NCBI GenBank assembly: GCA_937897665.1 | Contig: CALCPB010000499.1 | Span: forward strand, 1-5,168 | Direction: 5' to 3' | Origin: an uncultured Halomicronema sp. | Lineage (GTDB): Bacteria > Cyanobacteriota > Cyanobacteriia > Phormidesmidales > Phormidesmidaceae | Length of the DNA: 5,168 nt | In this document: in pieces, positions 1 to 5,168 of the stretch | Numbering within the stretch: the first letter of the stretch is position 1 | Layout: the number at the start of each line of letters is the position of its first letter | Position numbers and translations under genes: made by a program | The notes under the pieces: model-generated | Told to the model about the DNA's origin: nothing | Database searches by the model: none | What the model saw: the letters and a program-made list of their open reading frames with translations, nothing else

Positions 1-545
1 ACAAGCATTTGAGCCTGTGGCACCCCGACCATACTCAACCTTCTGAAGAAACGTGTGTAACAGCCCAGCCAGAGAGCGATAGAGCCCTTTTTGAAGTACC
101 AAAACCGCCTGTATCAGCCCCACTGTCCTTAGTGCCTGATCCGCCCAAACCCTTGTCAGAGGGTTTGTTACACACTAAAGAGAGAGCTATGAAGTGTAGA
201 GCTGCTCTTCTTCAGATTCAGAAAAATCCTCTAAAGAGGGGGGTGCGGGGGGAGGAAAAGCGTTTTCCACAGTCTGCTAATCCTGATGGGTTGAGTAATG
301 ATCAGCACTACCGGCCACTGCCGCCTCCGTCATCCAAAGCATCTCCAGAGGAGTGGGAGCGCTATCGCAATCAAGATTCCCTGCGGCGGTGCCTCTTCCG
401 CTTAAGGTGGGGACACCCGCAGCTGGCCCAATTCATTGCTGAGCAGTTTGAAGGCAGACGATTCTCCCAACTTCTGCCGGATGAGATGACATTGCTGGTC
501 TATCGAATGCAAATCCGGTTGATGGAGGGGCTATCAGAGCAATGA
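1..545 (+). CDS. 3' end of an unrecognised gene: proline-rich linker plus helical C-terminal module
   Basis: The frame is open from the first complete codon in the window (AAG CAT TTG, from base 3) to TGA at 543-545. The gene most likely enters from the left, and the TTG at 9 is not a convincing start because no upstream stop is visible. About 180 residues are seen. The first 100 or so look disordered, with a proline-rich run (VPKPPVSAPLSLVPDPPKP, near residues 30-48 counted from the TTG) and then a basic stretch encoded by a G-rich palindromic insert. The last 70 residues, from SPEEWERYRNQDSLRR to the end, look compact and helical, rich in Arg, Leu and aromatics, with no membrane segment. 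A disordered linker before a small helical C-terminal module is common in DNA-recombination and plasmid-replication proteins, but I see no diagnostic motif and do not assign a function. The gene converges on the 467-residue gene across a 574-base gap. Confidence 0.65.
   Translation, partial: KHLSLWHPDHTQPSEETCVTAQPESDRALFEVPKPPVSAPLSLVPDPPKPLSEGLLHTKERAMKCRAALLQIQKNPLKRGVRGEEKRFPQSANPDGLSNDQHYRPLPPPSSKASPEEWERYRNQDSLRRCLFRLRWGHPQLAQFIAEQFEGRRFSQLLPDEMTLLVYRMQIRLMEGLSEQ
228..255. repeat. G-rich palindromic element inside the first CDS
   Basis: CCTCT-AA-AGAGG forms a perfect 5-bp inverted repeat with a 2-base loop (228-239). It runs into two six-G tracts (238-243 and 247-252) separated by TGC. 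Short C/G-run palindromes of this style are scattered through many cyanobacterial genomes. Here it is in frame and encodes the basic stretch NPLKRGVRGEE in the disordered linker. It may be an inserted dispersed repeat tolerated by the protein. Membership of a named repeat family is inference. Confidence 0.4.
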
Positions 546-680
546 TGATGTGCACTGCTTTACTAAGTACATGGACGTAATTAAACGTAGCTCTGAGCTC
601 CTGAAAGCTTTGCGGCACAGTCATTGGAATGTTATCTAATTCTGTCCACCTACTTATTTTCTGCGATCAGCTTTCAATGC

Positions 681-777
681 TTGGCGGCGGAGCCGTGGTG
701 GTAGCTGGGGTCTATCCTCGCTTTTGCTCGCTACGACCTCCAGCTCCCTTGATTGAGAATGGTTGCCCGCCGCGCAA
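681..777. repeat. Nested imperfect inverted repeat (possible structured RNA or element relic)
   Basis: The outer arms are TTGGCGGCGG (681-690) and CCGCCGCGCAA (767-777), which pair over 10 positions with one bulged base. The inner arms are AGCTGGGGTC (703-712) and GACCTCCAGCT (735-745), which pair over 10 positions with one bulged base and enclose a 22-base loop. Between the arms are unpaired stretches of 12 and 21 bases. The arrangement would fold as one long two-part stem on either strand. There is no T-run, so it is not a standard terminator. It could be a small structured RNA, a miniature inverted-repeat element or a relic; the sequence alone does not decide. Confidence 0.45.
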
Positions 778-1026
778 CTATTCCACGCCAGCATTAGGGG
801 CAGAGCCGCAGATTTTTGATCGAAGAATTACCTGAGCGTGATTCGCTCTGAAATTTAGGCCAATACTGGTTCAAAGCGTCTATCGAGCCGATTTTGCTAG
901 ATAAGGTCAGCTAATGATGGGGGCGTTTTGGGGCGCTCATGAAACAGCAATTGTGAAGAGCGGTTTTGTACAGCCAGATGAGGCTCAAATGAACGTACCG
1001 AACTGAAGAAATTGACTAAATCAAAG

Positions 1027-1057
1027 CCTGAAATAACTGTTACATAAGCCTTTCAGG
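1027..1057. repeat. 7-bp perfect inverted repeat, 17-base loop
   Basis: CCTGAAA (1027-1033) is the exact reverse complement of TTTCAGG (1051-1057). It lies about 60 to 95 bases past the stop of the 467-residue minus-strand gene, where a 3'-end signal could sit. The stem is short and AT-rich, the loop is long and no T-run follows, so it is at best a weak terminator and may be chance. Confidence 0.25.
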
Positions 1058-1119
1058 AGATGTGGCCCATTTTTACACGAATCGGTGCCATATCCGGTAA
1101 ACAAAGGTCTACTCACTAT

Positions 1120-2523
1120 TTAAGGCCAAGGTGACATCCATGGTAGATAGAGTTGCAGGACAGTCCAGAAGTTAGTATTTGCGGGATTTGCTAAATTTGG
1201 CATGTGTAGCTCATAGATGGCGTCGGCAAACATATGAAGGTTGGCATTGACTTCGCGGACTTTCCCTTCAGACTGAATGCAAATATGGCTATGAATATTA
1301 CCTAACTGCTTAAGGAAATCCGATGGATGTAGCTGATGCTTGTCAGGATATCGCTTACAAAATCGCTGCCAGATGTGCTCTTGCAGCCAGTGATTTAGCC
1401 CTCCATGGGCATGATTAGAAAATTCTTGAGTAATATAAGGTTGATCTTTTCGGCGAAGCGATTGCATGTACCCTAAAGGCACTCCGGTAGGACAGATAAT
1501 CGCTTTTTTCCGTCGATGACCGTCATAGTCTTGCCAGCCTGACATAGTCAAGGCAATCAGCCATCTCGTCACTTCCCCAAAGACTTTGCCAATAATTTCT
1601 TCGATTAGTGCAAACTCAGAGGATTGATGACTACTCATCAAAATAGACAACAACTCATCAGTTGATCTGGCTGTCTTAAGATCTTTTTTAACAGGCAAAA
1701 AATTACCAGGTAAAGCCTGTAACAATTTTCCCTTTAAAACCAGTAAGAACGCATCAGTCTTAGCCGCACGCCAAGTGTTCAAGGTCACATCTCGCTCTAG
1801 CCATTGCATGAGATCGAAAAATCGACAGGGACGATTTTGCATATCAACGTACGCTGCTAAGTCGTACATCATTTCTGGTGAAAGCTCGCGATCATGCAGT
1901 CCGGGATTAAATGGGTTGGCATTCATCAAAGGGACGAGTTCGCTGACATACTGAGCGCGCATTCGCTGCTGTGAATCGCTTACAGATTCTTTGACTTCTG
2001 ATAATGTTGATTTCTGTAAATCAATGAACGATCTCAATTTAGATAGGCTGGCTTCATCCTGTCTAACTTTGACTGCATAGAGAGACCTCAGATCTGTTGG
2101 CAGACCCGAGCACTTATTCTCTTCCGTACTTTTCTGATTCTTGAAAGGAGACAACCTAAACCTGAGGGCTGATAGTGTATATGCGTCTCTCACTTCTCGG
2201 GGTTCAGCAGTCTTTGTGATACATGCGATCGGAGCGGGCTCATCACCATATGGACAAGTGTGATCTGCCTTCTTGATGTCAGAGCACAAATGTCTGGATA
2301 TCGTGTAGTAATCTTCAAATTCGGGAAGGTTATTGTTATCTAATACTAATTTCCACGAGTATGGTGGGGATTCTGTCAGGACAATTTCTTTCTGAAGAAT
2401 CGCTGCCCATAGGTCGTCACTAAATTGATGTGATTCAGACGTTTGTTGACAGGCCGTATGCGAATGAGTCGATAATCTTCTCTCAAACAGAAGGGGAAAA
2501 TTTGAGTCAGTATGTAGTGCCAT
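1120..2523 (-). CDS. Unrecognised 467-residue cytosolic protein
   Basis: This is an intact frame from ATG (2521-2523) to TAA (1120-1122). The frame is open for about 21 codons upstream, back to a TGA at 2587-2589, but contains no ATG, GTG or TTG start other than a TTA/ATT type codon, so the ATG is the best start. No clear Shine-Dalgarno precedes it, which is common in cyanobacteria. I do not recognise the family. The protein has no signal peptide or membrane segment. Visible features are a cysteine cluster near residues 80-101 (C80, C90 followed by PYG, C101), a charged, possibly coiled stretch at about 155-190, and a mostly helical C-terminal half rich in Trp and His (HAHGGLNHWLQEHIWQRF at 371-388). 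The cysteines might bind metal, but the spacing matches no motif I know. It follows the WD40 gene on the same strand with a 284-base gap, so co-transcription is possible but not shown. Confidence 0.8.
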   Translation of the reverse strand: MALHTDSNFPLLFERRLSTHSHTACQQTSESHQFSDDLWAAILQKEIVLTESPPYSWKLVLDNNNLPEFEDYYTISRHLCSDIKKADHTCPYGDEPAPIACITKTAEPREVRDAYTLSALRFRLSPFKNQKSTEENKCSGLPTDLRSLYAVKVRQDEASLSKLRSFIDLQKSTLSEVKESVSDSQQRMRAQYVSELVPLMNANPFNPGLHDRELSPEMMYDLAAYVDMQNRPCRFFDLMQWLERDVTLNTWRAAKTDAFLLVLKGKLLQALPGNFLPVKKDLKTARSTDELLSILMSSHQSSEFALIEEIIGKVFGEVTRWLIALTMSGWQDYDGHRRKKAIICPTGVPLGYMQSLRRKDQPYITQEFSNHAHGGLNHWLQEHIWQRFCKRYPDKHQLHPSDFLKQLGNIHSHICIQSEGKVREVNANLHMFADAIYELHMPNLANPANTNFWTVLQLYLPWMSPWP

Positions 2524-2605
2524 ATATGAAATGTGGATTAACCAAATAGCATCCTCTGAATCAGTACAAATGAACTTTCTAGGTGTTCAAAATTGCAAGC
2601 TCGGA

Positions 2606-2716
2606 CTATTTTGATCGGGAATCGGAGACTGGTTTGTATGCTGCGTGCATAGCCTCAACAACTACTTTAGGCAACTTTCGAATGTCATCCCAGTTTCCAA
2701 AGAAATCAAGACCCAT
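2606..2716 (-). CDS. Possible 36-residue small protein or gene remnant
   Basis: The frame runs from ATG (2714-2716) to TAG (2606-2608). The translated sequence looks protein-like rather than random: it begins MGLDFFGNWDDIRKLPKVVV and ends KPVSDSRSK, with an acidic/aromatic start, a helical middle and a basic tail. No ribosome binding site is well placed; a GGAGG exists but is 26 bases upstream of the ATG. I recognise no family. It could be a genuine small protein encoded between the WD40 gene and the 467-residue gene, the 3' end of a decayed gene, or chance. Confidence 0.25.
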   Translation of the reverse strand: MGLDFFGNWDDIRKLPKVVVEAMHAAYKPVSDSRSK

Positions 2717-2747
2717 GTGCAAAAGTGTGCTTCAAAGCTAAACCTCC

Positions 2748-2770
2748 GGGAAAATTTCAGGAATCTTCCC
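2748..2770 (-). terminator. Hairpin past the WD40 gene, no T-run
   Basis: On the minus strand the sequence reads GGGAAGATT-CCTGA-AATTTTCCC, a 9-bp stem with one G-U pair and a 5-base loop. It starts 37 bases after the TAA of the WD40 gene. The position fits a 3'-end or RNA-stability structure, but no uridine tract follows (GGAGGTTT comes next), so it is not a classical rho-independent terminator and could allow read-through into the downstream gene. Confidence 0.35.
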
Positions 2771-2807
2771 AAAGTTATGAGTTGAGAAAATGATGGGTCG
2801 GAGAATA

Positions 2808-3572
2808 TTAGCTACGTGACTGTTGATCTGAAACAGCTCCCAAAGAGGTTAGCATTGATTGCTGTGCTTGGCTTAAACCGTACACATCTGTGATATTCAT
2901 CCCTTTACACAGGCTGTCTGGCTTGAGTTCATTAATCTTGTTACCGGTCTTAATCTCCCAAAGCTGAACGATGCCAGATTCGCCGCCACTGGCTAAAGCT
3001 CTCCCATTGGGGCTGAATGCCAGTGACAACATAGGGCCAGAGTGGCTGCTAATTGCTTGAGCACATTTGCCAGTTGCGATGTCCCAGAGCTTAGTCGCTC
3101 CATCCATGCTGCCACTGGCTAGAAGTTGTCCGTCCGGGCTAAAGACGATCGACCTGATTTGTCCCTTATGTTCTTCTGCTGGGAATATTTTGTCTTTGTT
3201 TTTGAGGGTTTTCAGGCATTTCCCCGTCTGGACGTCCCAAAGTTTTACGGTTTCGTCGTCGCTTCCGCTGGCGAGGATCTCGCCGTCAGGGGCGAAGGCC
3301 ACTGATGTTACTTGATGGGTATGTCCCTGAAGGGTTTTCAGGCACTTTCCCGTGGTAGAGTCCCAGAGCTTGATGCTGCGATCGGCACTACCGCTGGCAA
3401 TCACTGAACTGGTAGGGCTCCAAGCTACTGACCATACAAATTGTTCGTGTCCTAATAAAGTTCTGAGGTGCTTCCCGGTGGGCACATCCCAGAGCATGAC
3501 GGTTTCATCTAAACTGCCACTGGCCAAGGTCTGGTCGTCGTCGCAAAGGGCAACAGACAAGAAACAATCAAT
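2808..3572 (-). CDS. Downstream portion of the WD40 gene: blades 10-14 and conserved C-terminal tail
   Basis: This is the same frame as the upstream portion, resuming directly after the amber codon. It encodes blades 10 (SVALCDDDQTLASGS), 11, 12, 13 and 14, then the tail at 2811-2915 with GMNITDVYGL and AQQSMLTSLGA. The first possible start codon is TTG at 3558-3560, which falls in the middle of the first strand of blade 10 and has no ribosome binding site, so separate translation is unlikely. Five blades without partners would not normally close a propeller. Blade 12 carries an extra loop of about nine residues (NKDKIFPAEEH, 3168-3200). No further stop or frameshift is present, which points to a recent interruption or to continued selection. 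Confidence 0.7.
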   Translation of the reverse strand: MDCFLSVALCDDDQTLASGSLDETVMLWDVPTGKHLRTLLGHEQFVWSVAWSPTSSVIASGSADRSIKLWDSTTGKCLKTLQGHTHQVTSVAFAPDGEILASGSDDETVKLWDVQTGKCLKTLKNKDKIFPAEEHKGQIRSIVFSPDGQLLASGSMDGATKLWDIATGKCAQAISSHSGPMLSLAFSPNGRALASGGESGIVQLWEIKTGNKINELKPDSLCKGMNITDVYGLSQAQQSMLTSLGAVSDQQSRS

Positions 3573-3575
3573 CTA
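3573..3575 (-). other. In-frame amber (TAG) codon between WD40 blades 9 and 10
   Basis: On the minus strand the codons read TTG GAA AAC TAG ATT GAT TGT TTC TTG TCT GTT GCC. They align without gap to the usual LEGHTDWVxSVA junction: E, then N for G, the stop for H, I, D, C for W, F, L, SVA. A CAG (Gln) codon would need one C-to-T transition to give TAG; a His codon would need more. No downstream stem-loop typical of programmed read-through was identified. Confidence 0.85.
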
Positions 3576-5168
3576 GTTTTCCAATGTTTGCAGGCAAACA
3601 CCTGAGCGTACATTCCAAAGCATGATAGATTTGTCATCGCTGCCACTGGCTAGGAGCTGACCCTCTTTAGATAAGGCGATCGCTCTTACGCGACCTCGAT
3701 GTCCTTGCAAAGAGCGTTGGGGTTGTTGCGAGGGCACATCCCAGGATTGAATTCGATAATCATCGCTACCCGCAAATAGGGCTTGGCCATCGGGACTAAA
3801 TGCCAGGGACCACAGCCCTCGACTATTACCCCACAGAGTTGTGAGACATTCTCCAGTCTGGACGTTCCAAAATTTGACCGTTCTGTCATCACTCCCGCTA
3901 GCCAAGATTTTCTGATCGGGGCTAAATGCCACTGACCAAACGCGCGTGGCGTGAGCCTCGATCGTTCTGACACATTGACCAGTCTGGGCATGCCACAACT
4001 GAATCGTCTTATCGTTGCTGCCGCTGGCAATCAAGTCTCCCTGAGGACTAAAGCTCACCGAACGTACCCAATCACTGTGACCCTTGAAAGTTTTCGTGTG
4101 CTGCCCAGTCTCAATATTCCAGAGTTTGACCGTTCTGCCAGAGCTGCCACTGGCCAGAGTTTTGCCATCTGACGCAAATGCTAAGGACTGAATGCTTTCA
4201 TCCCCACTGGTAAAACTCTGAAGACACCGACCTTCGCTAAGATTCCACAGCCGAATGGCACCATCATTACTGCCGCCAGCCACTATTTCGCCATGGGCGT
4301 CTCGACCAAAAGCGACAGCCCCAACCCAGGTTTTGTGACCCTCTAACTTTTGAATGCAGTCGCCAGTGCTGGTATCCCAAAGTTTGACAGCCTCTTCATC
4401 TCCGCCACTGGCCAAGATCTGGTGCTCTAAGCTGAAGGCAACTGAATAAACGCGACTGCCATGATCTAGAGATTTGACTAATGTACTGGTTGCAACGTCC
4501 CACAGCTTGATGGTTTTATCATGACTGCCTGTAGCCAGGGTGGTGCCCTCAGCATCAAACGCCACTGCTCGAATCCAGTCAGTATGCCCCTTTTGCTGCC
4601 AAATCTGCTCTTCCTTGGCCACATCCCACAGAGTAATTTCTCCCGTTGCATCCACGATGGCTAGCTTATGTCCATCTGGACTGAAGGCAACTGAGAGGTC
4701 TCCCCCCCATCTTTGAGGAAAGATGCAATCGATTAGATGAGTCCCCGTGAAATTGACATCCCTCAAGCTAGCGTCGGTGAAATCAGCCCCTTTGATCACG
4801 CGATGGCTCAGATCCTGGCCTTCAATGGCTGCGGGGGAAACCTTGAGCAGCAGGGTAATGATATTGCCTGATAGGTAATCAGCTTCAGTGCGGGCGGCCG
4901 CTTGCGTAGATATGAGAATGTCCATCAATACCTTTTCTGTTGCAGCACTATTGGAGCGAAGCATCGGCAACATGAAGTCAAGGATAGCCTTCGAGAGAGG
5001 GGCTTGGCCTAGCGTATTTCTCAGATGTGACTCTGGTTGCTGCGGGACAAAAGTTTCGAGGGGGGCGATGGGAATCACTCTGTCAGTGCGATCGACCTCA
5101 CGACGAAAATACGTAGACCATTGGTATGTTTCAGGTAATTTAGTGTCATCAACATGGGATTGTTGTTG
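3573..5168 (-). CDS. Upstream portion of the WD40 gene: linker, pentapeptide-like stretch and WD40 blades 1-9
   Basis: This is the part that would be translated if the amber codon terminates. It is partial at the right edge. Counting from the internal GTG at 5078, blades begin near residue 124 (RWGGDLSVAFSPDG) and run about 42 residues each. Blades 1-7 (residues 124-418) would form a full propeller. Blades 8 (SRGLWSLAFSPDG) and 9 (RGRVRAIALSKEG) are left as two unpaired blades, ending SGVCLQTLEN. The typical WD or WN dipeptides and ASGS-D turns are present in most blades. Blades 2, 4 and 7 lack the usual terminal GH (DHG, TSG and WGN instead), within the normal range of variation for such arrays. 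A truncated product could still carry one complete propeller, so partial function is plausible. Confidence 0.8.
   Translation of the reverse strand, partial: QQQSHVDDTKLPETYQWSTYFRREVDRTDRVIPIAPLETFVPQQPESHLRNTLGQAPLSKAILDFMLPMLRSNSAATEKVLMDILISTQAAARTEADYLSGNIITLLLKVSPAAIEGQDLSHRVIKGADFTDASLRDVNFTGTHLIDCIFPQRWGGDLSVAFSPDGHKLAIVDATGEITLWDVAKEEQIWQQKGHTDWIRAVAFDAEGTTLATGSHDKTIKLWDVATSTLVKSLDHGSRVYSVAFSLEHQILASGGDEEAVKLWDTSTGDCIQKLEGHKTWVGAVAFGRDAHGEIVAGGSNDGAIRLWNLSEGRCLQSFTSGDESIQSLAFASDGKTLASGSSGRTVKLWNIETGQHTKTFKGHSDWVRSVSFSPQGDLIASGSNDKTIQLWHAQTGQCVRTIEAHATRVWSVAFSPDQKILASGSDDRTVKFWNVQTGECLTTLWGNSRGLWSLAFSPDGQALFAGSDDYRIQSWDVPSQQPQRSLQGHRGRVRAIALSKEGQLLASGSDDKSIMLWNVRSGVCLQTLEN
3676..3683. 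repeat. HIP1 octamer GCGATCGC
   Basis: This is a perfect palindromic GCGATCGC inside the WD40 coding sequence. The motif is highly over-represented in many cyanobacterial genomes, so it supports a cyanobacterial origin. Near matches (GCGATCGG near 2225 and 3377, GCGATCGA near 5088) also occur in the window. Confidence 0.6.

Larger units (their letters stand above)
546..1119. other. 574-base intergenic region between convergent genes
   Basis: No gene is supported here. An ATG-started frame of 68 codons at 629-835 (+) has no recognisable motif, no ribosome binding site and overlaps a strongly structured inverted repeat, so it is not called. The region holds the nested inverted repeat at 681-777, a direct repetition of GGGGCG around TTTT at 920-935, and a 7-bp inverted repeat at 1027-1057. 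No tRNA, rRNA or clear rho-independent terminator with a T-run was seen. It may contain decayed gene or mobile-element remnants that I cannot identify. Confidence 0.6.
2524..2807. other. 284-base gap between the WD40 gene and the 467-residue gene
   Basis: The gap is AT-rich and lies between two minus-strand genes. It contains a possible 36-codon ORF and a 9-bp hairpin, listed separately. The bases just upstream of the 467-residue gene show no convincing -35/-10 pair, so whether that gene has its own promoter is open. In the frame of the small ORF, a further open stretch encoding HNFGKIPEIFPEV lies upstream of it but is cut off by TAG (2738-2740) and a TGA two codons later. The gap may therefore hold a decayed short gene. 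Confidence 0.5.
2916..4709 (-). repeat. Tandem WD40-encoding repeats, about 126-base period, 14 copies
   Basis: Fourteen units of about 42 codons follow one another from 4709 to 2916. Most share a core of S(V/L)AFSPDG, LASGS-D, KLWD and TG(K/E/Q)C. The number fits two seven-bladed propellers, with the boundary near 3825. Adjacent copies are diverged at DNA level, except that blades 11 and 12 share 21 of 23 bases at 3331-3353 and 3205-3227, exactly 126 bases apart, which suggests a local duplication or gene conversion. Confidence 0.85.
2808..5168 (-). pseudogene. STAND/NB-ARC-type WD40 protein gene, 5' end outside the window, interrupted by an amber codon
   Basis: One continuous frame runs from the right edge to TAA at 2808-2810, broken only by TAG at 3573-3575. 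Upstream codons to 5168 are all sense (including YFRREVDRTDRVIPIAPLE), so the GTG at 5076-5078 is internal and the real N-terminus lies outside. In order the window encodes: a helical segment with YLSGNIITLLL, which in this family links the NTPase to the sensor; a pentapeptide-like stretch (GADFTDASLRDVNF, about 4719-4820); 14 WD40 blades; and a tail containing KGMNITDVYGLSQAQQ. This layout, including the tail, matches cyanobacterial STAND ATPase-WD40 proteins as I know them, where the N-terminal part carries the nucleotide-binding domain and an effector or adaptor and the propellers sense a ligand. The NTPase domain itself is not in the window and is inferred. The protein is probably cytosolic. 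Alternatives are a truncated but functional gene, natural read-through, or a base-call error at the TAG. Confidence 0.75.

Noticed and set aside
433..624. 63-codon frame on the minus strand
   Set aside because: Overlaps the 3' end of the first plus-strand gene, shows no motif or start signal, and looks like a shadow frame.
629..835. 68-codon ATG frame on the plus strand
   Set aside because: No ribosome binding site, no recognisable protein features, and most of it is the structured inverted repeat at 681-777.
920..936. GGGGCG-TTTT-GGGGCG pattern as a terminator or CRISPR-like repeat
   Set aside because: It is a direct, not inverted, repetition of only six bases and occurs once.
3558..3560. 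TTG as the start of an independent WD40 protein
   Set aside because: It lies in the first strand of a blade, has no ribosome binding site, and the upstream frame continues directly into it apart from the amber codon.
3067..3576. Two plus-strand frames (3067-3315 and 3352-3576) with similar LPLA/SQS repeats
   Set aside because: They are the antisense of the WD40 repeats; their similarity to each other simply mirrors the tandem array.
3686..4172. Frames at 3686-4030 (-) and 3951-4172 (+)
   Set aside because: Alternative-frame shadows of WD40 blades 4-8; the WD40 frame is clearly the coding one.
5076..5078. GTG as the start of the WD40 protein
   Set aside because: The frame stays open with protein-like sequence (TYFRREVDRTDRV) to the window edge, and the family has a large N-terminal part.

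Overview
The window looks like accessory DNA from a cyanobacterium, chromosomal or plasmid. The main evidence is the right half, which encodes the C-terminal part of a large protein of the STAND/NB-ARC-WD40 type common in filamentous and Acaryochloris-like cyanobacteria. A perfect HIP1 octamer (GCGATCGC) lies at 3676-3683, with several GCGATC-containing near matches elsewhere. The genus cannot be fixed from the sequence.

Layout from left to right. At 1-545 (+) is the 3' end of a gene entering from the left; it encodes a proline-rich linker and a helical C-terminal module of unknown function. From 546 to 1119 there is no supportable gene, but there is a nested inverted-repeat structure (681-777) and a 7-bp inverted repeat (1027-1057). 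At 1120-2523 (-) is an intact 467-residue protein of no family I recognise. From 2524 to 2807 is a gap holding a possible 36-codon ORF (2606-2716, -) and a hairpin (2748-2770) just past the end of the next gene. From 2808 to the right edge (-) is the WD40 gene, whose N-terminus lies outside the window.

The main observation concerns the WD40 gene. It appears as two ORFs, but both are in the same frame and are separated only by one amber codon (3573-3575) between WD40 blades 9 and 10. No base is missing or added, and the blade register continues across the stop. Read through, the gene encodes 14 WD40 blades (probably two seven-bladed propellers), preceded by a short pentapeptide-like stretch and followed by a C-terminal tail of the GMNITxVxGLxxAQ type that I recall from this family. 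This is therefore one gene, either recently pseudogenised, truncated but still partly functional, or read through. The downstream 'ORF' would have to start at a TTG inside a blade.

The WD40 gene, the small ORF and the 467-residue gene all run on the minus strand in that order and could be co-transcribed. STAND ATPases with repeat sensors are known in immune and conflict roles, so the 467-residue protein is a possible partner or neighbour in such a locus. That link rests on position only; nothing in its sequence proves it.
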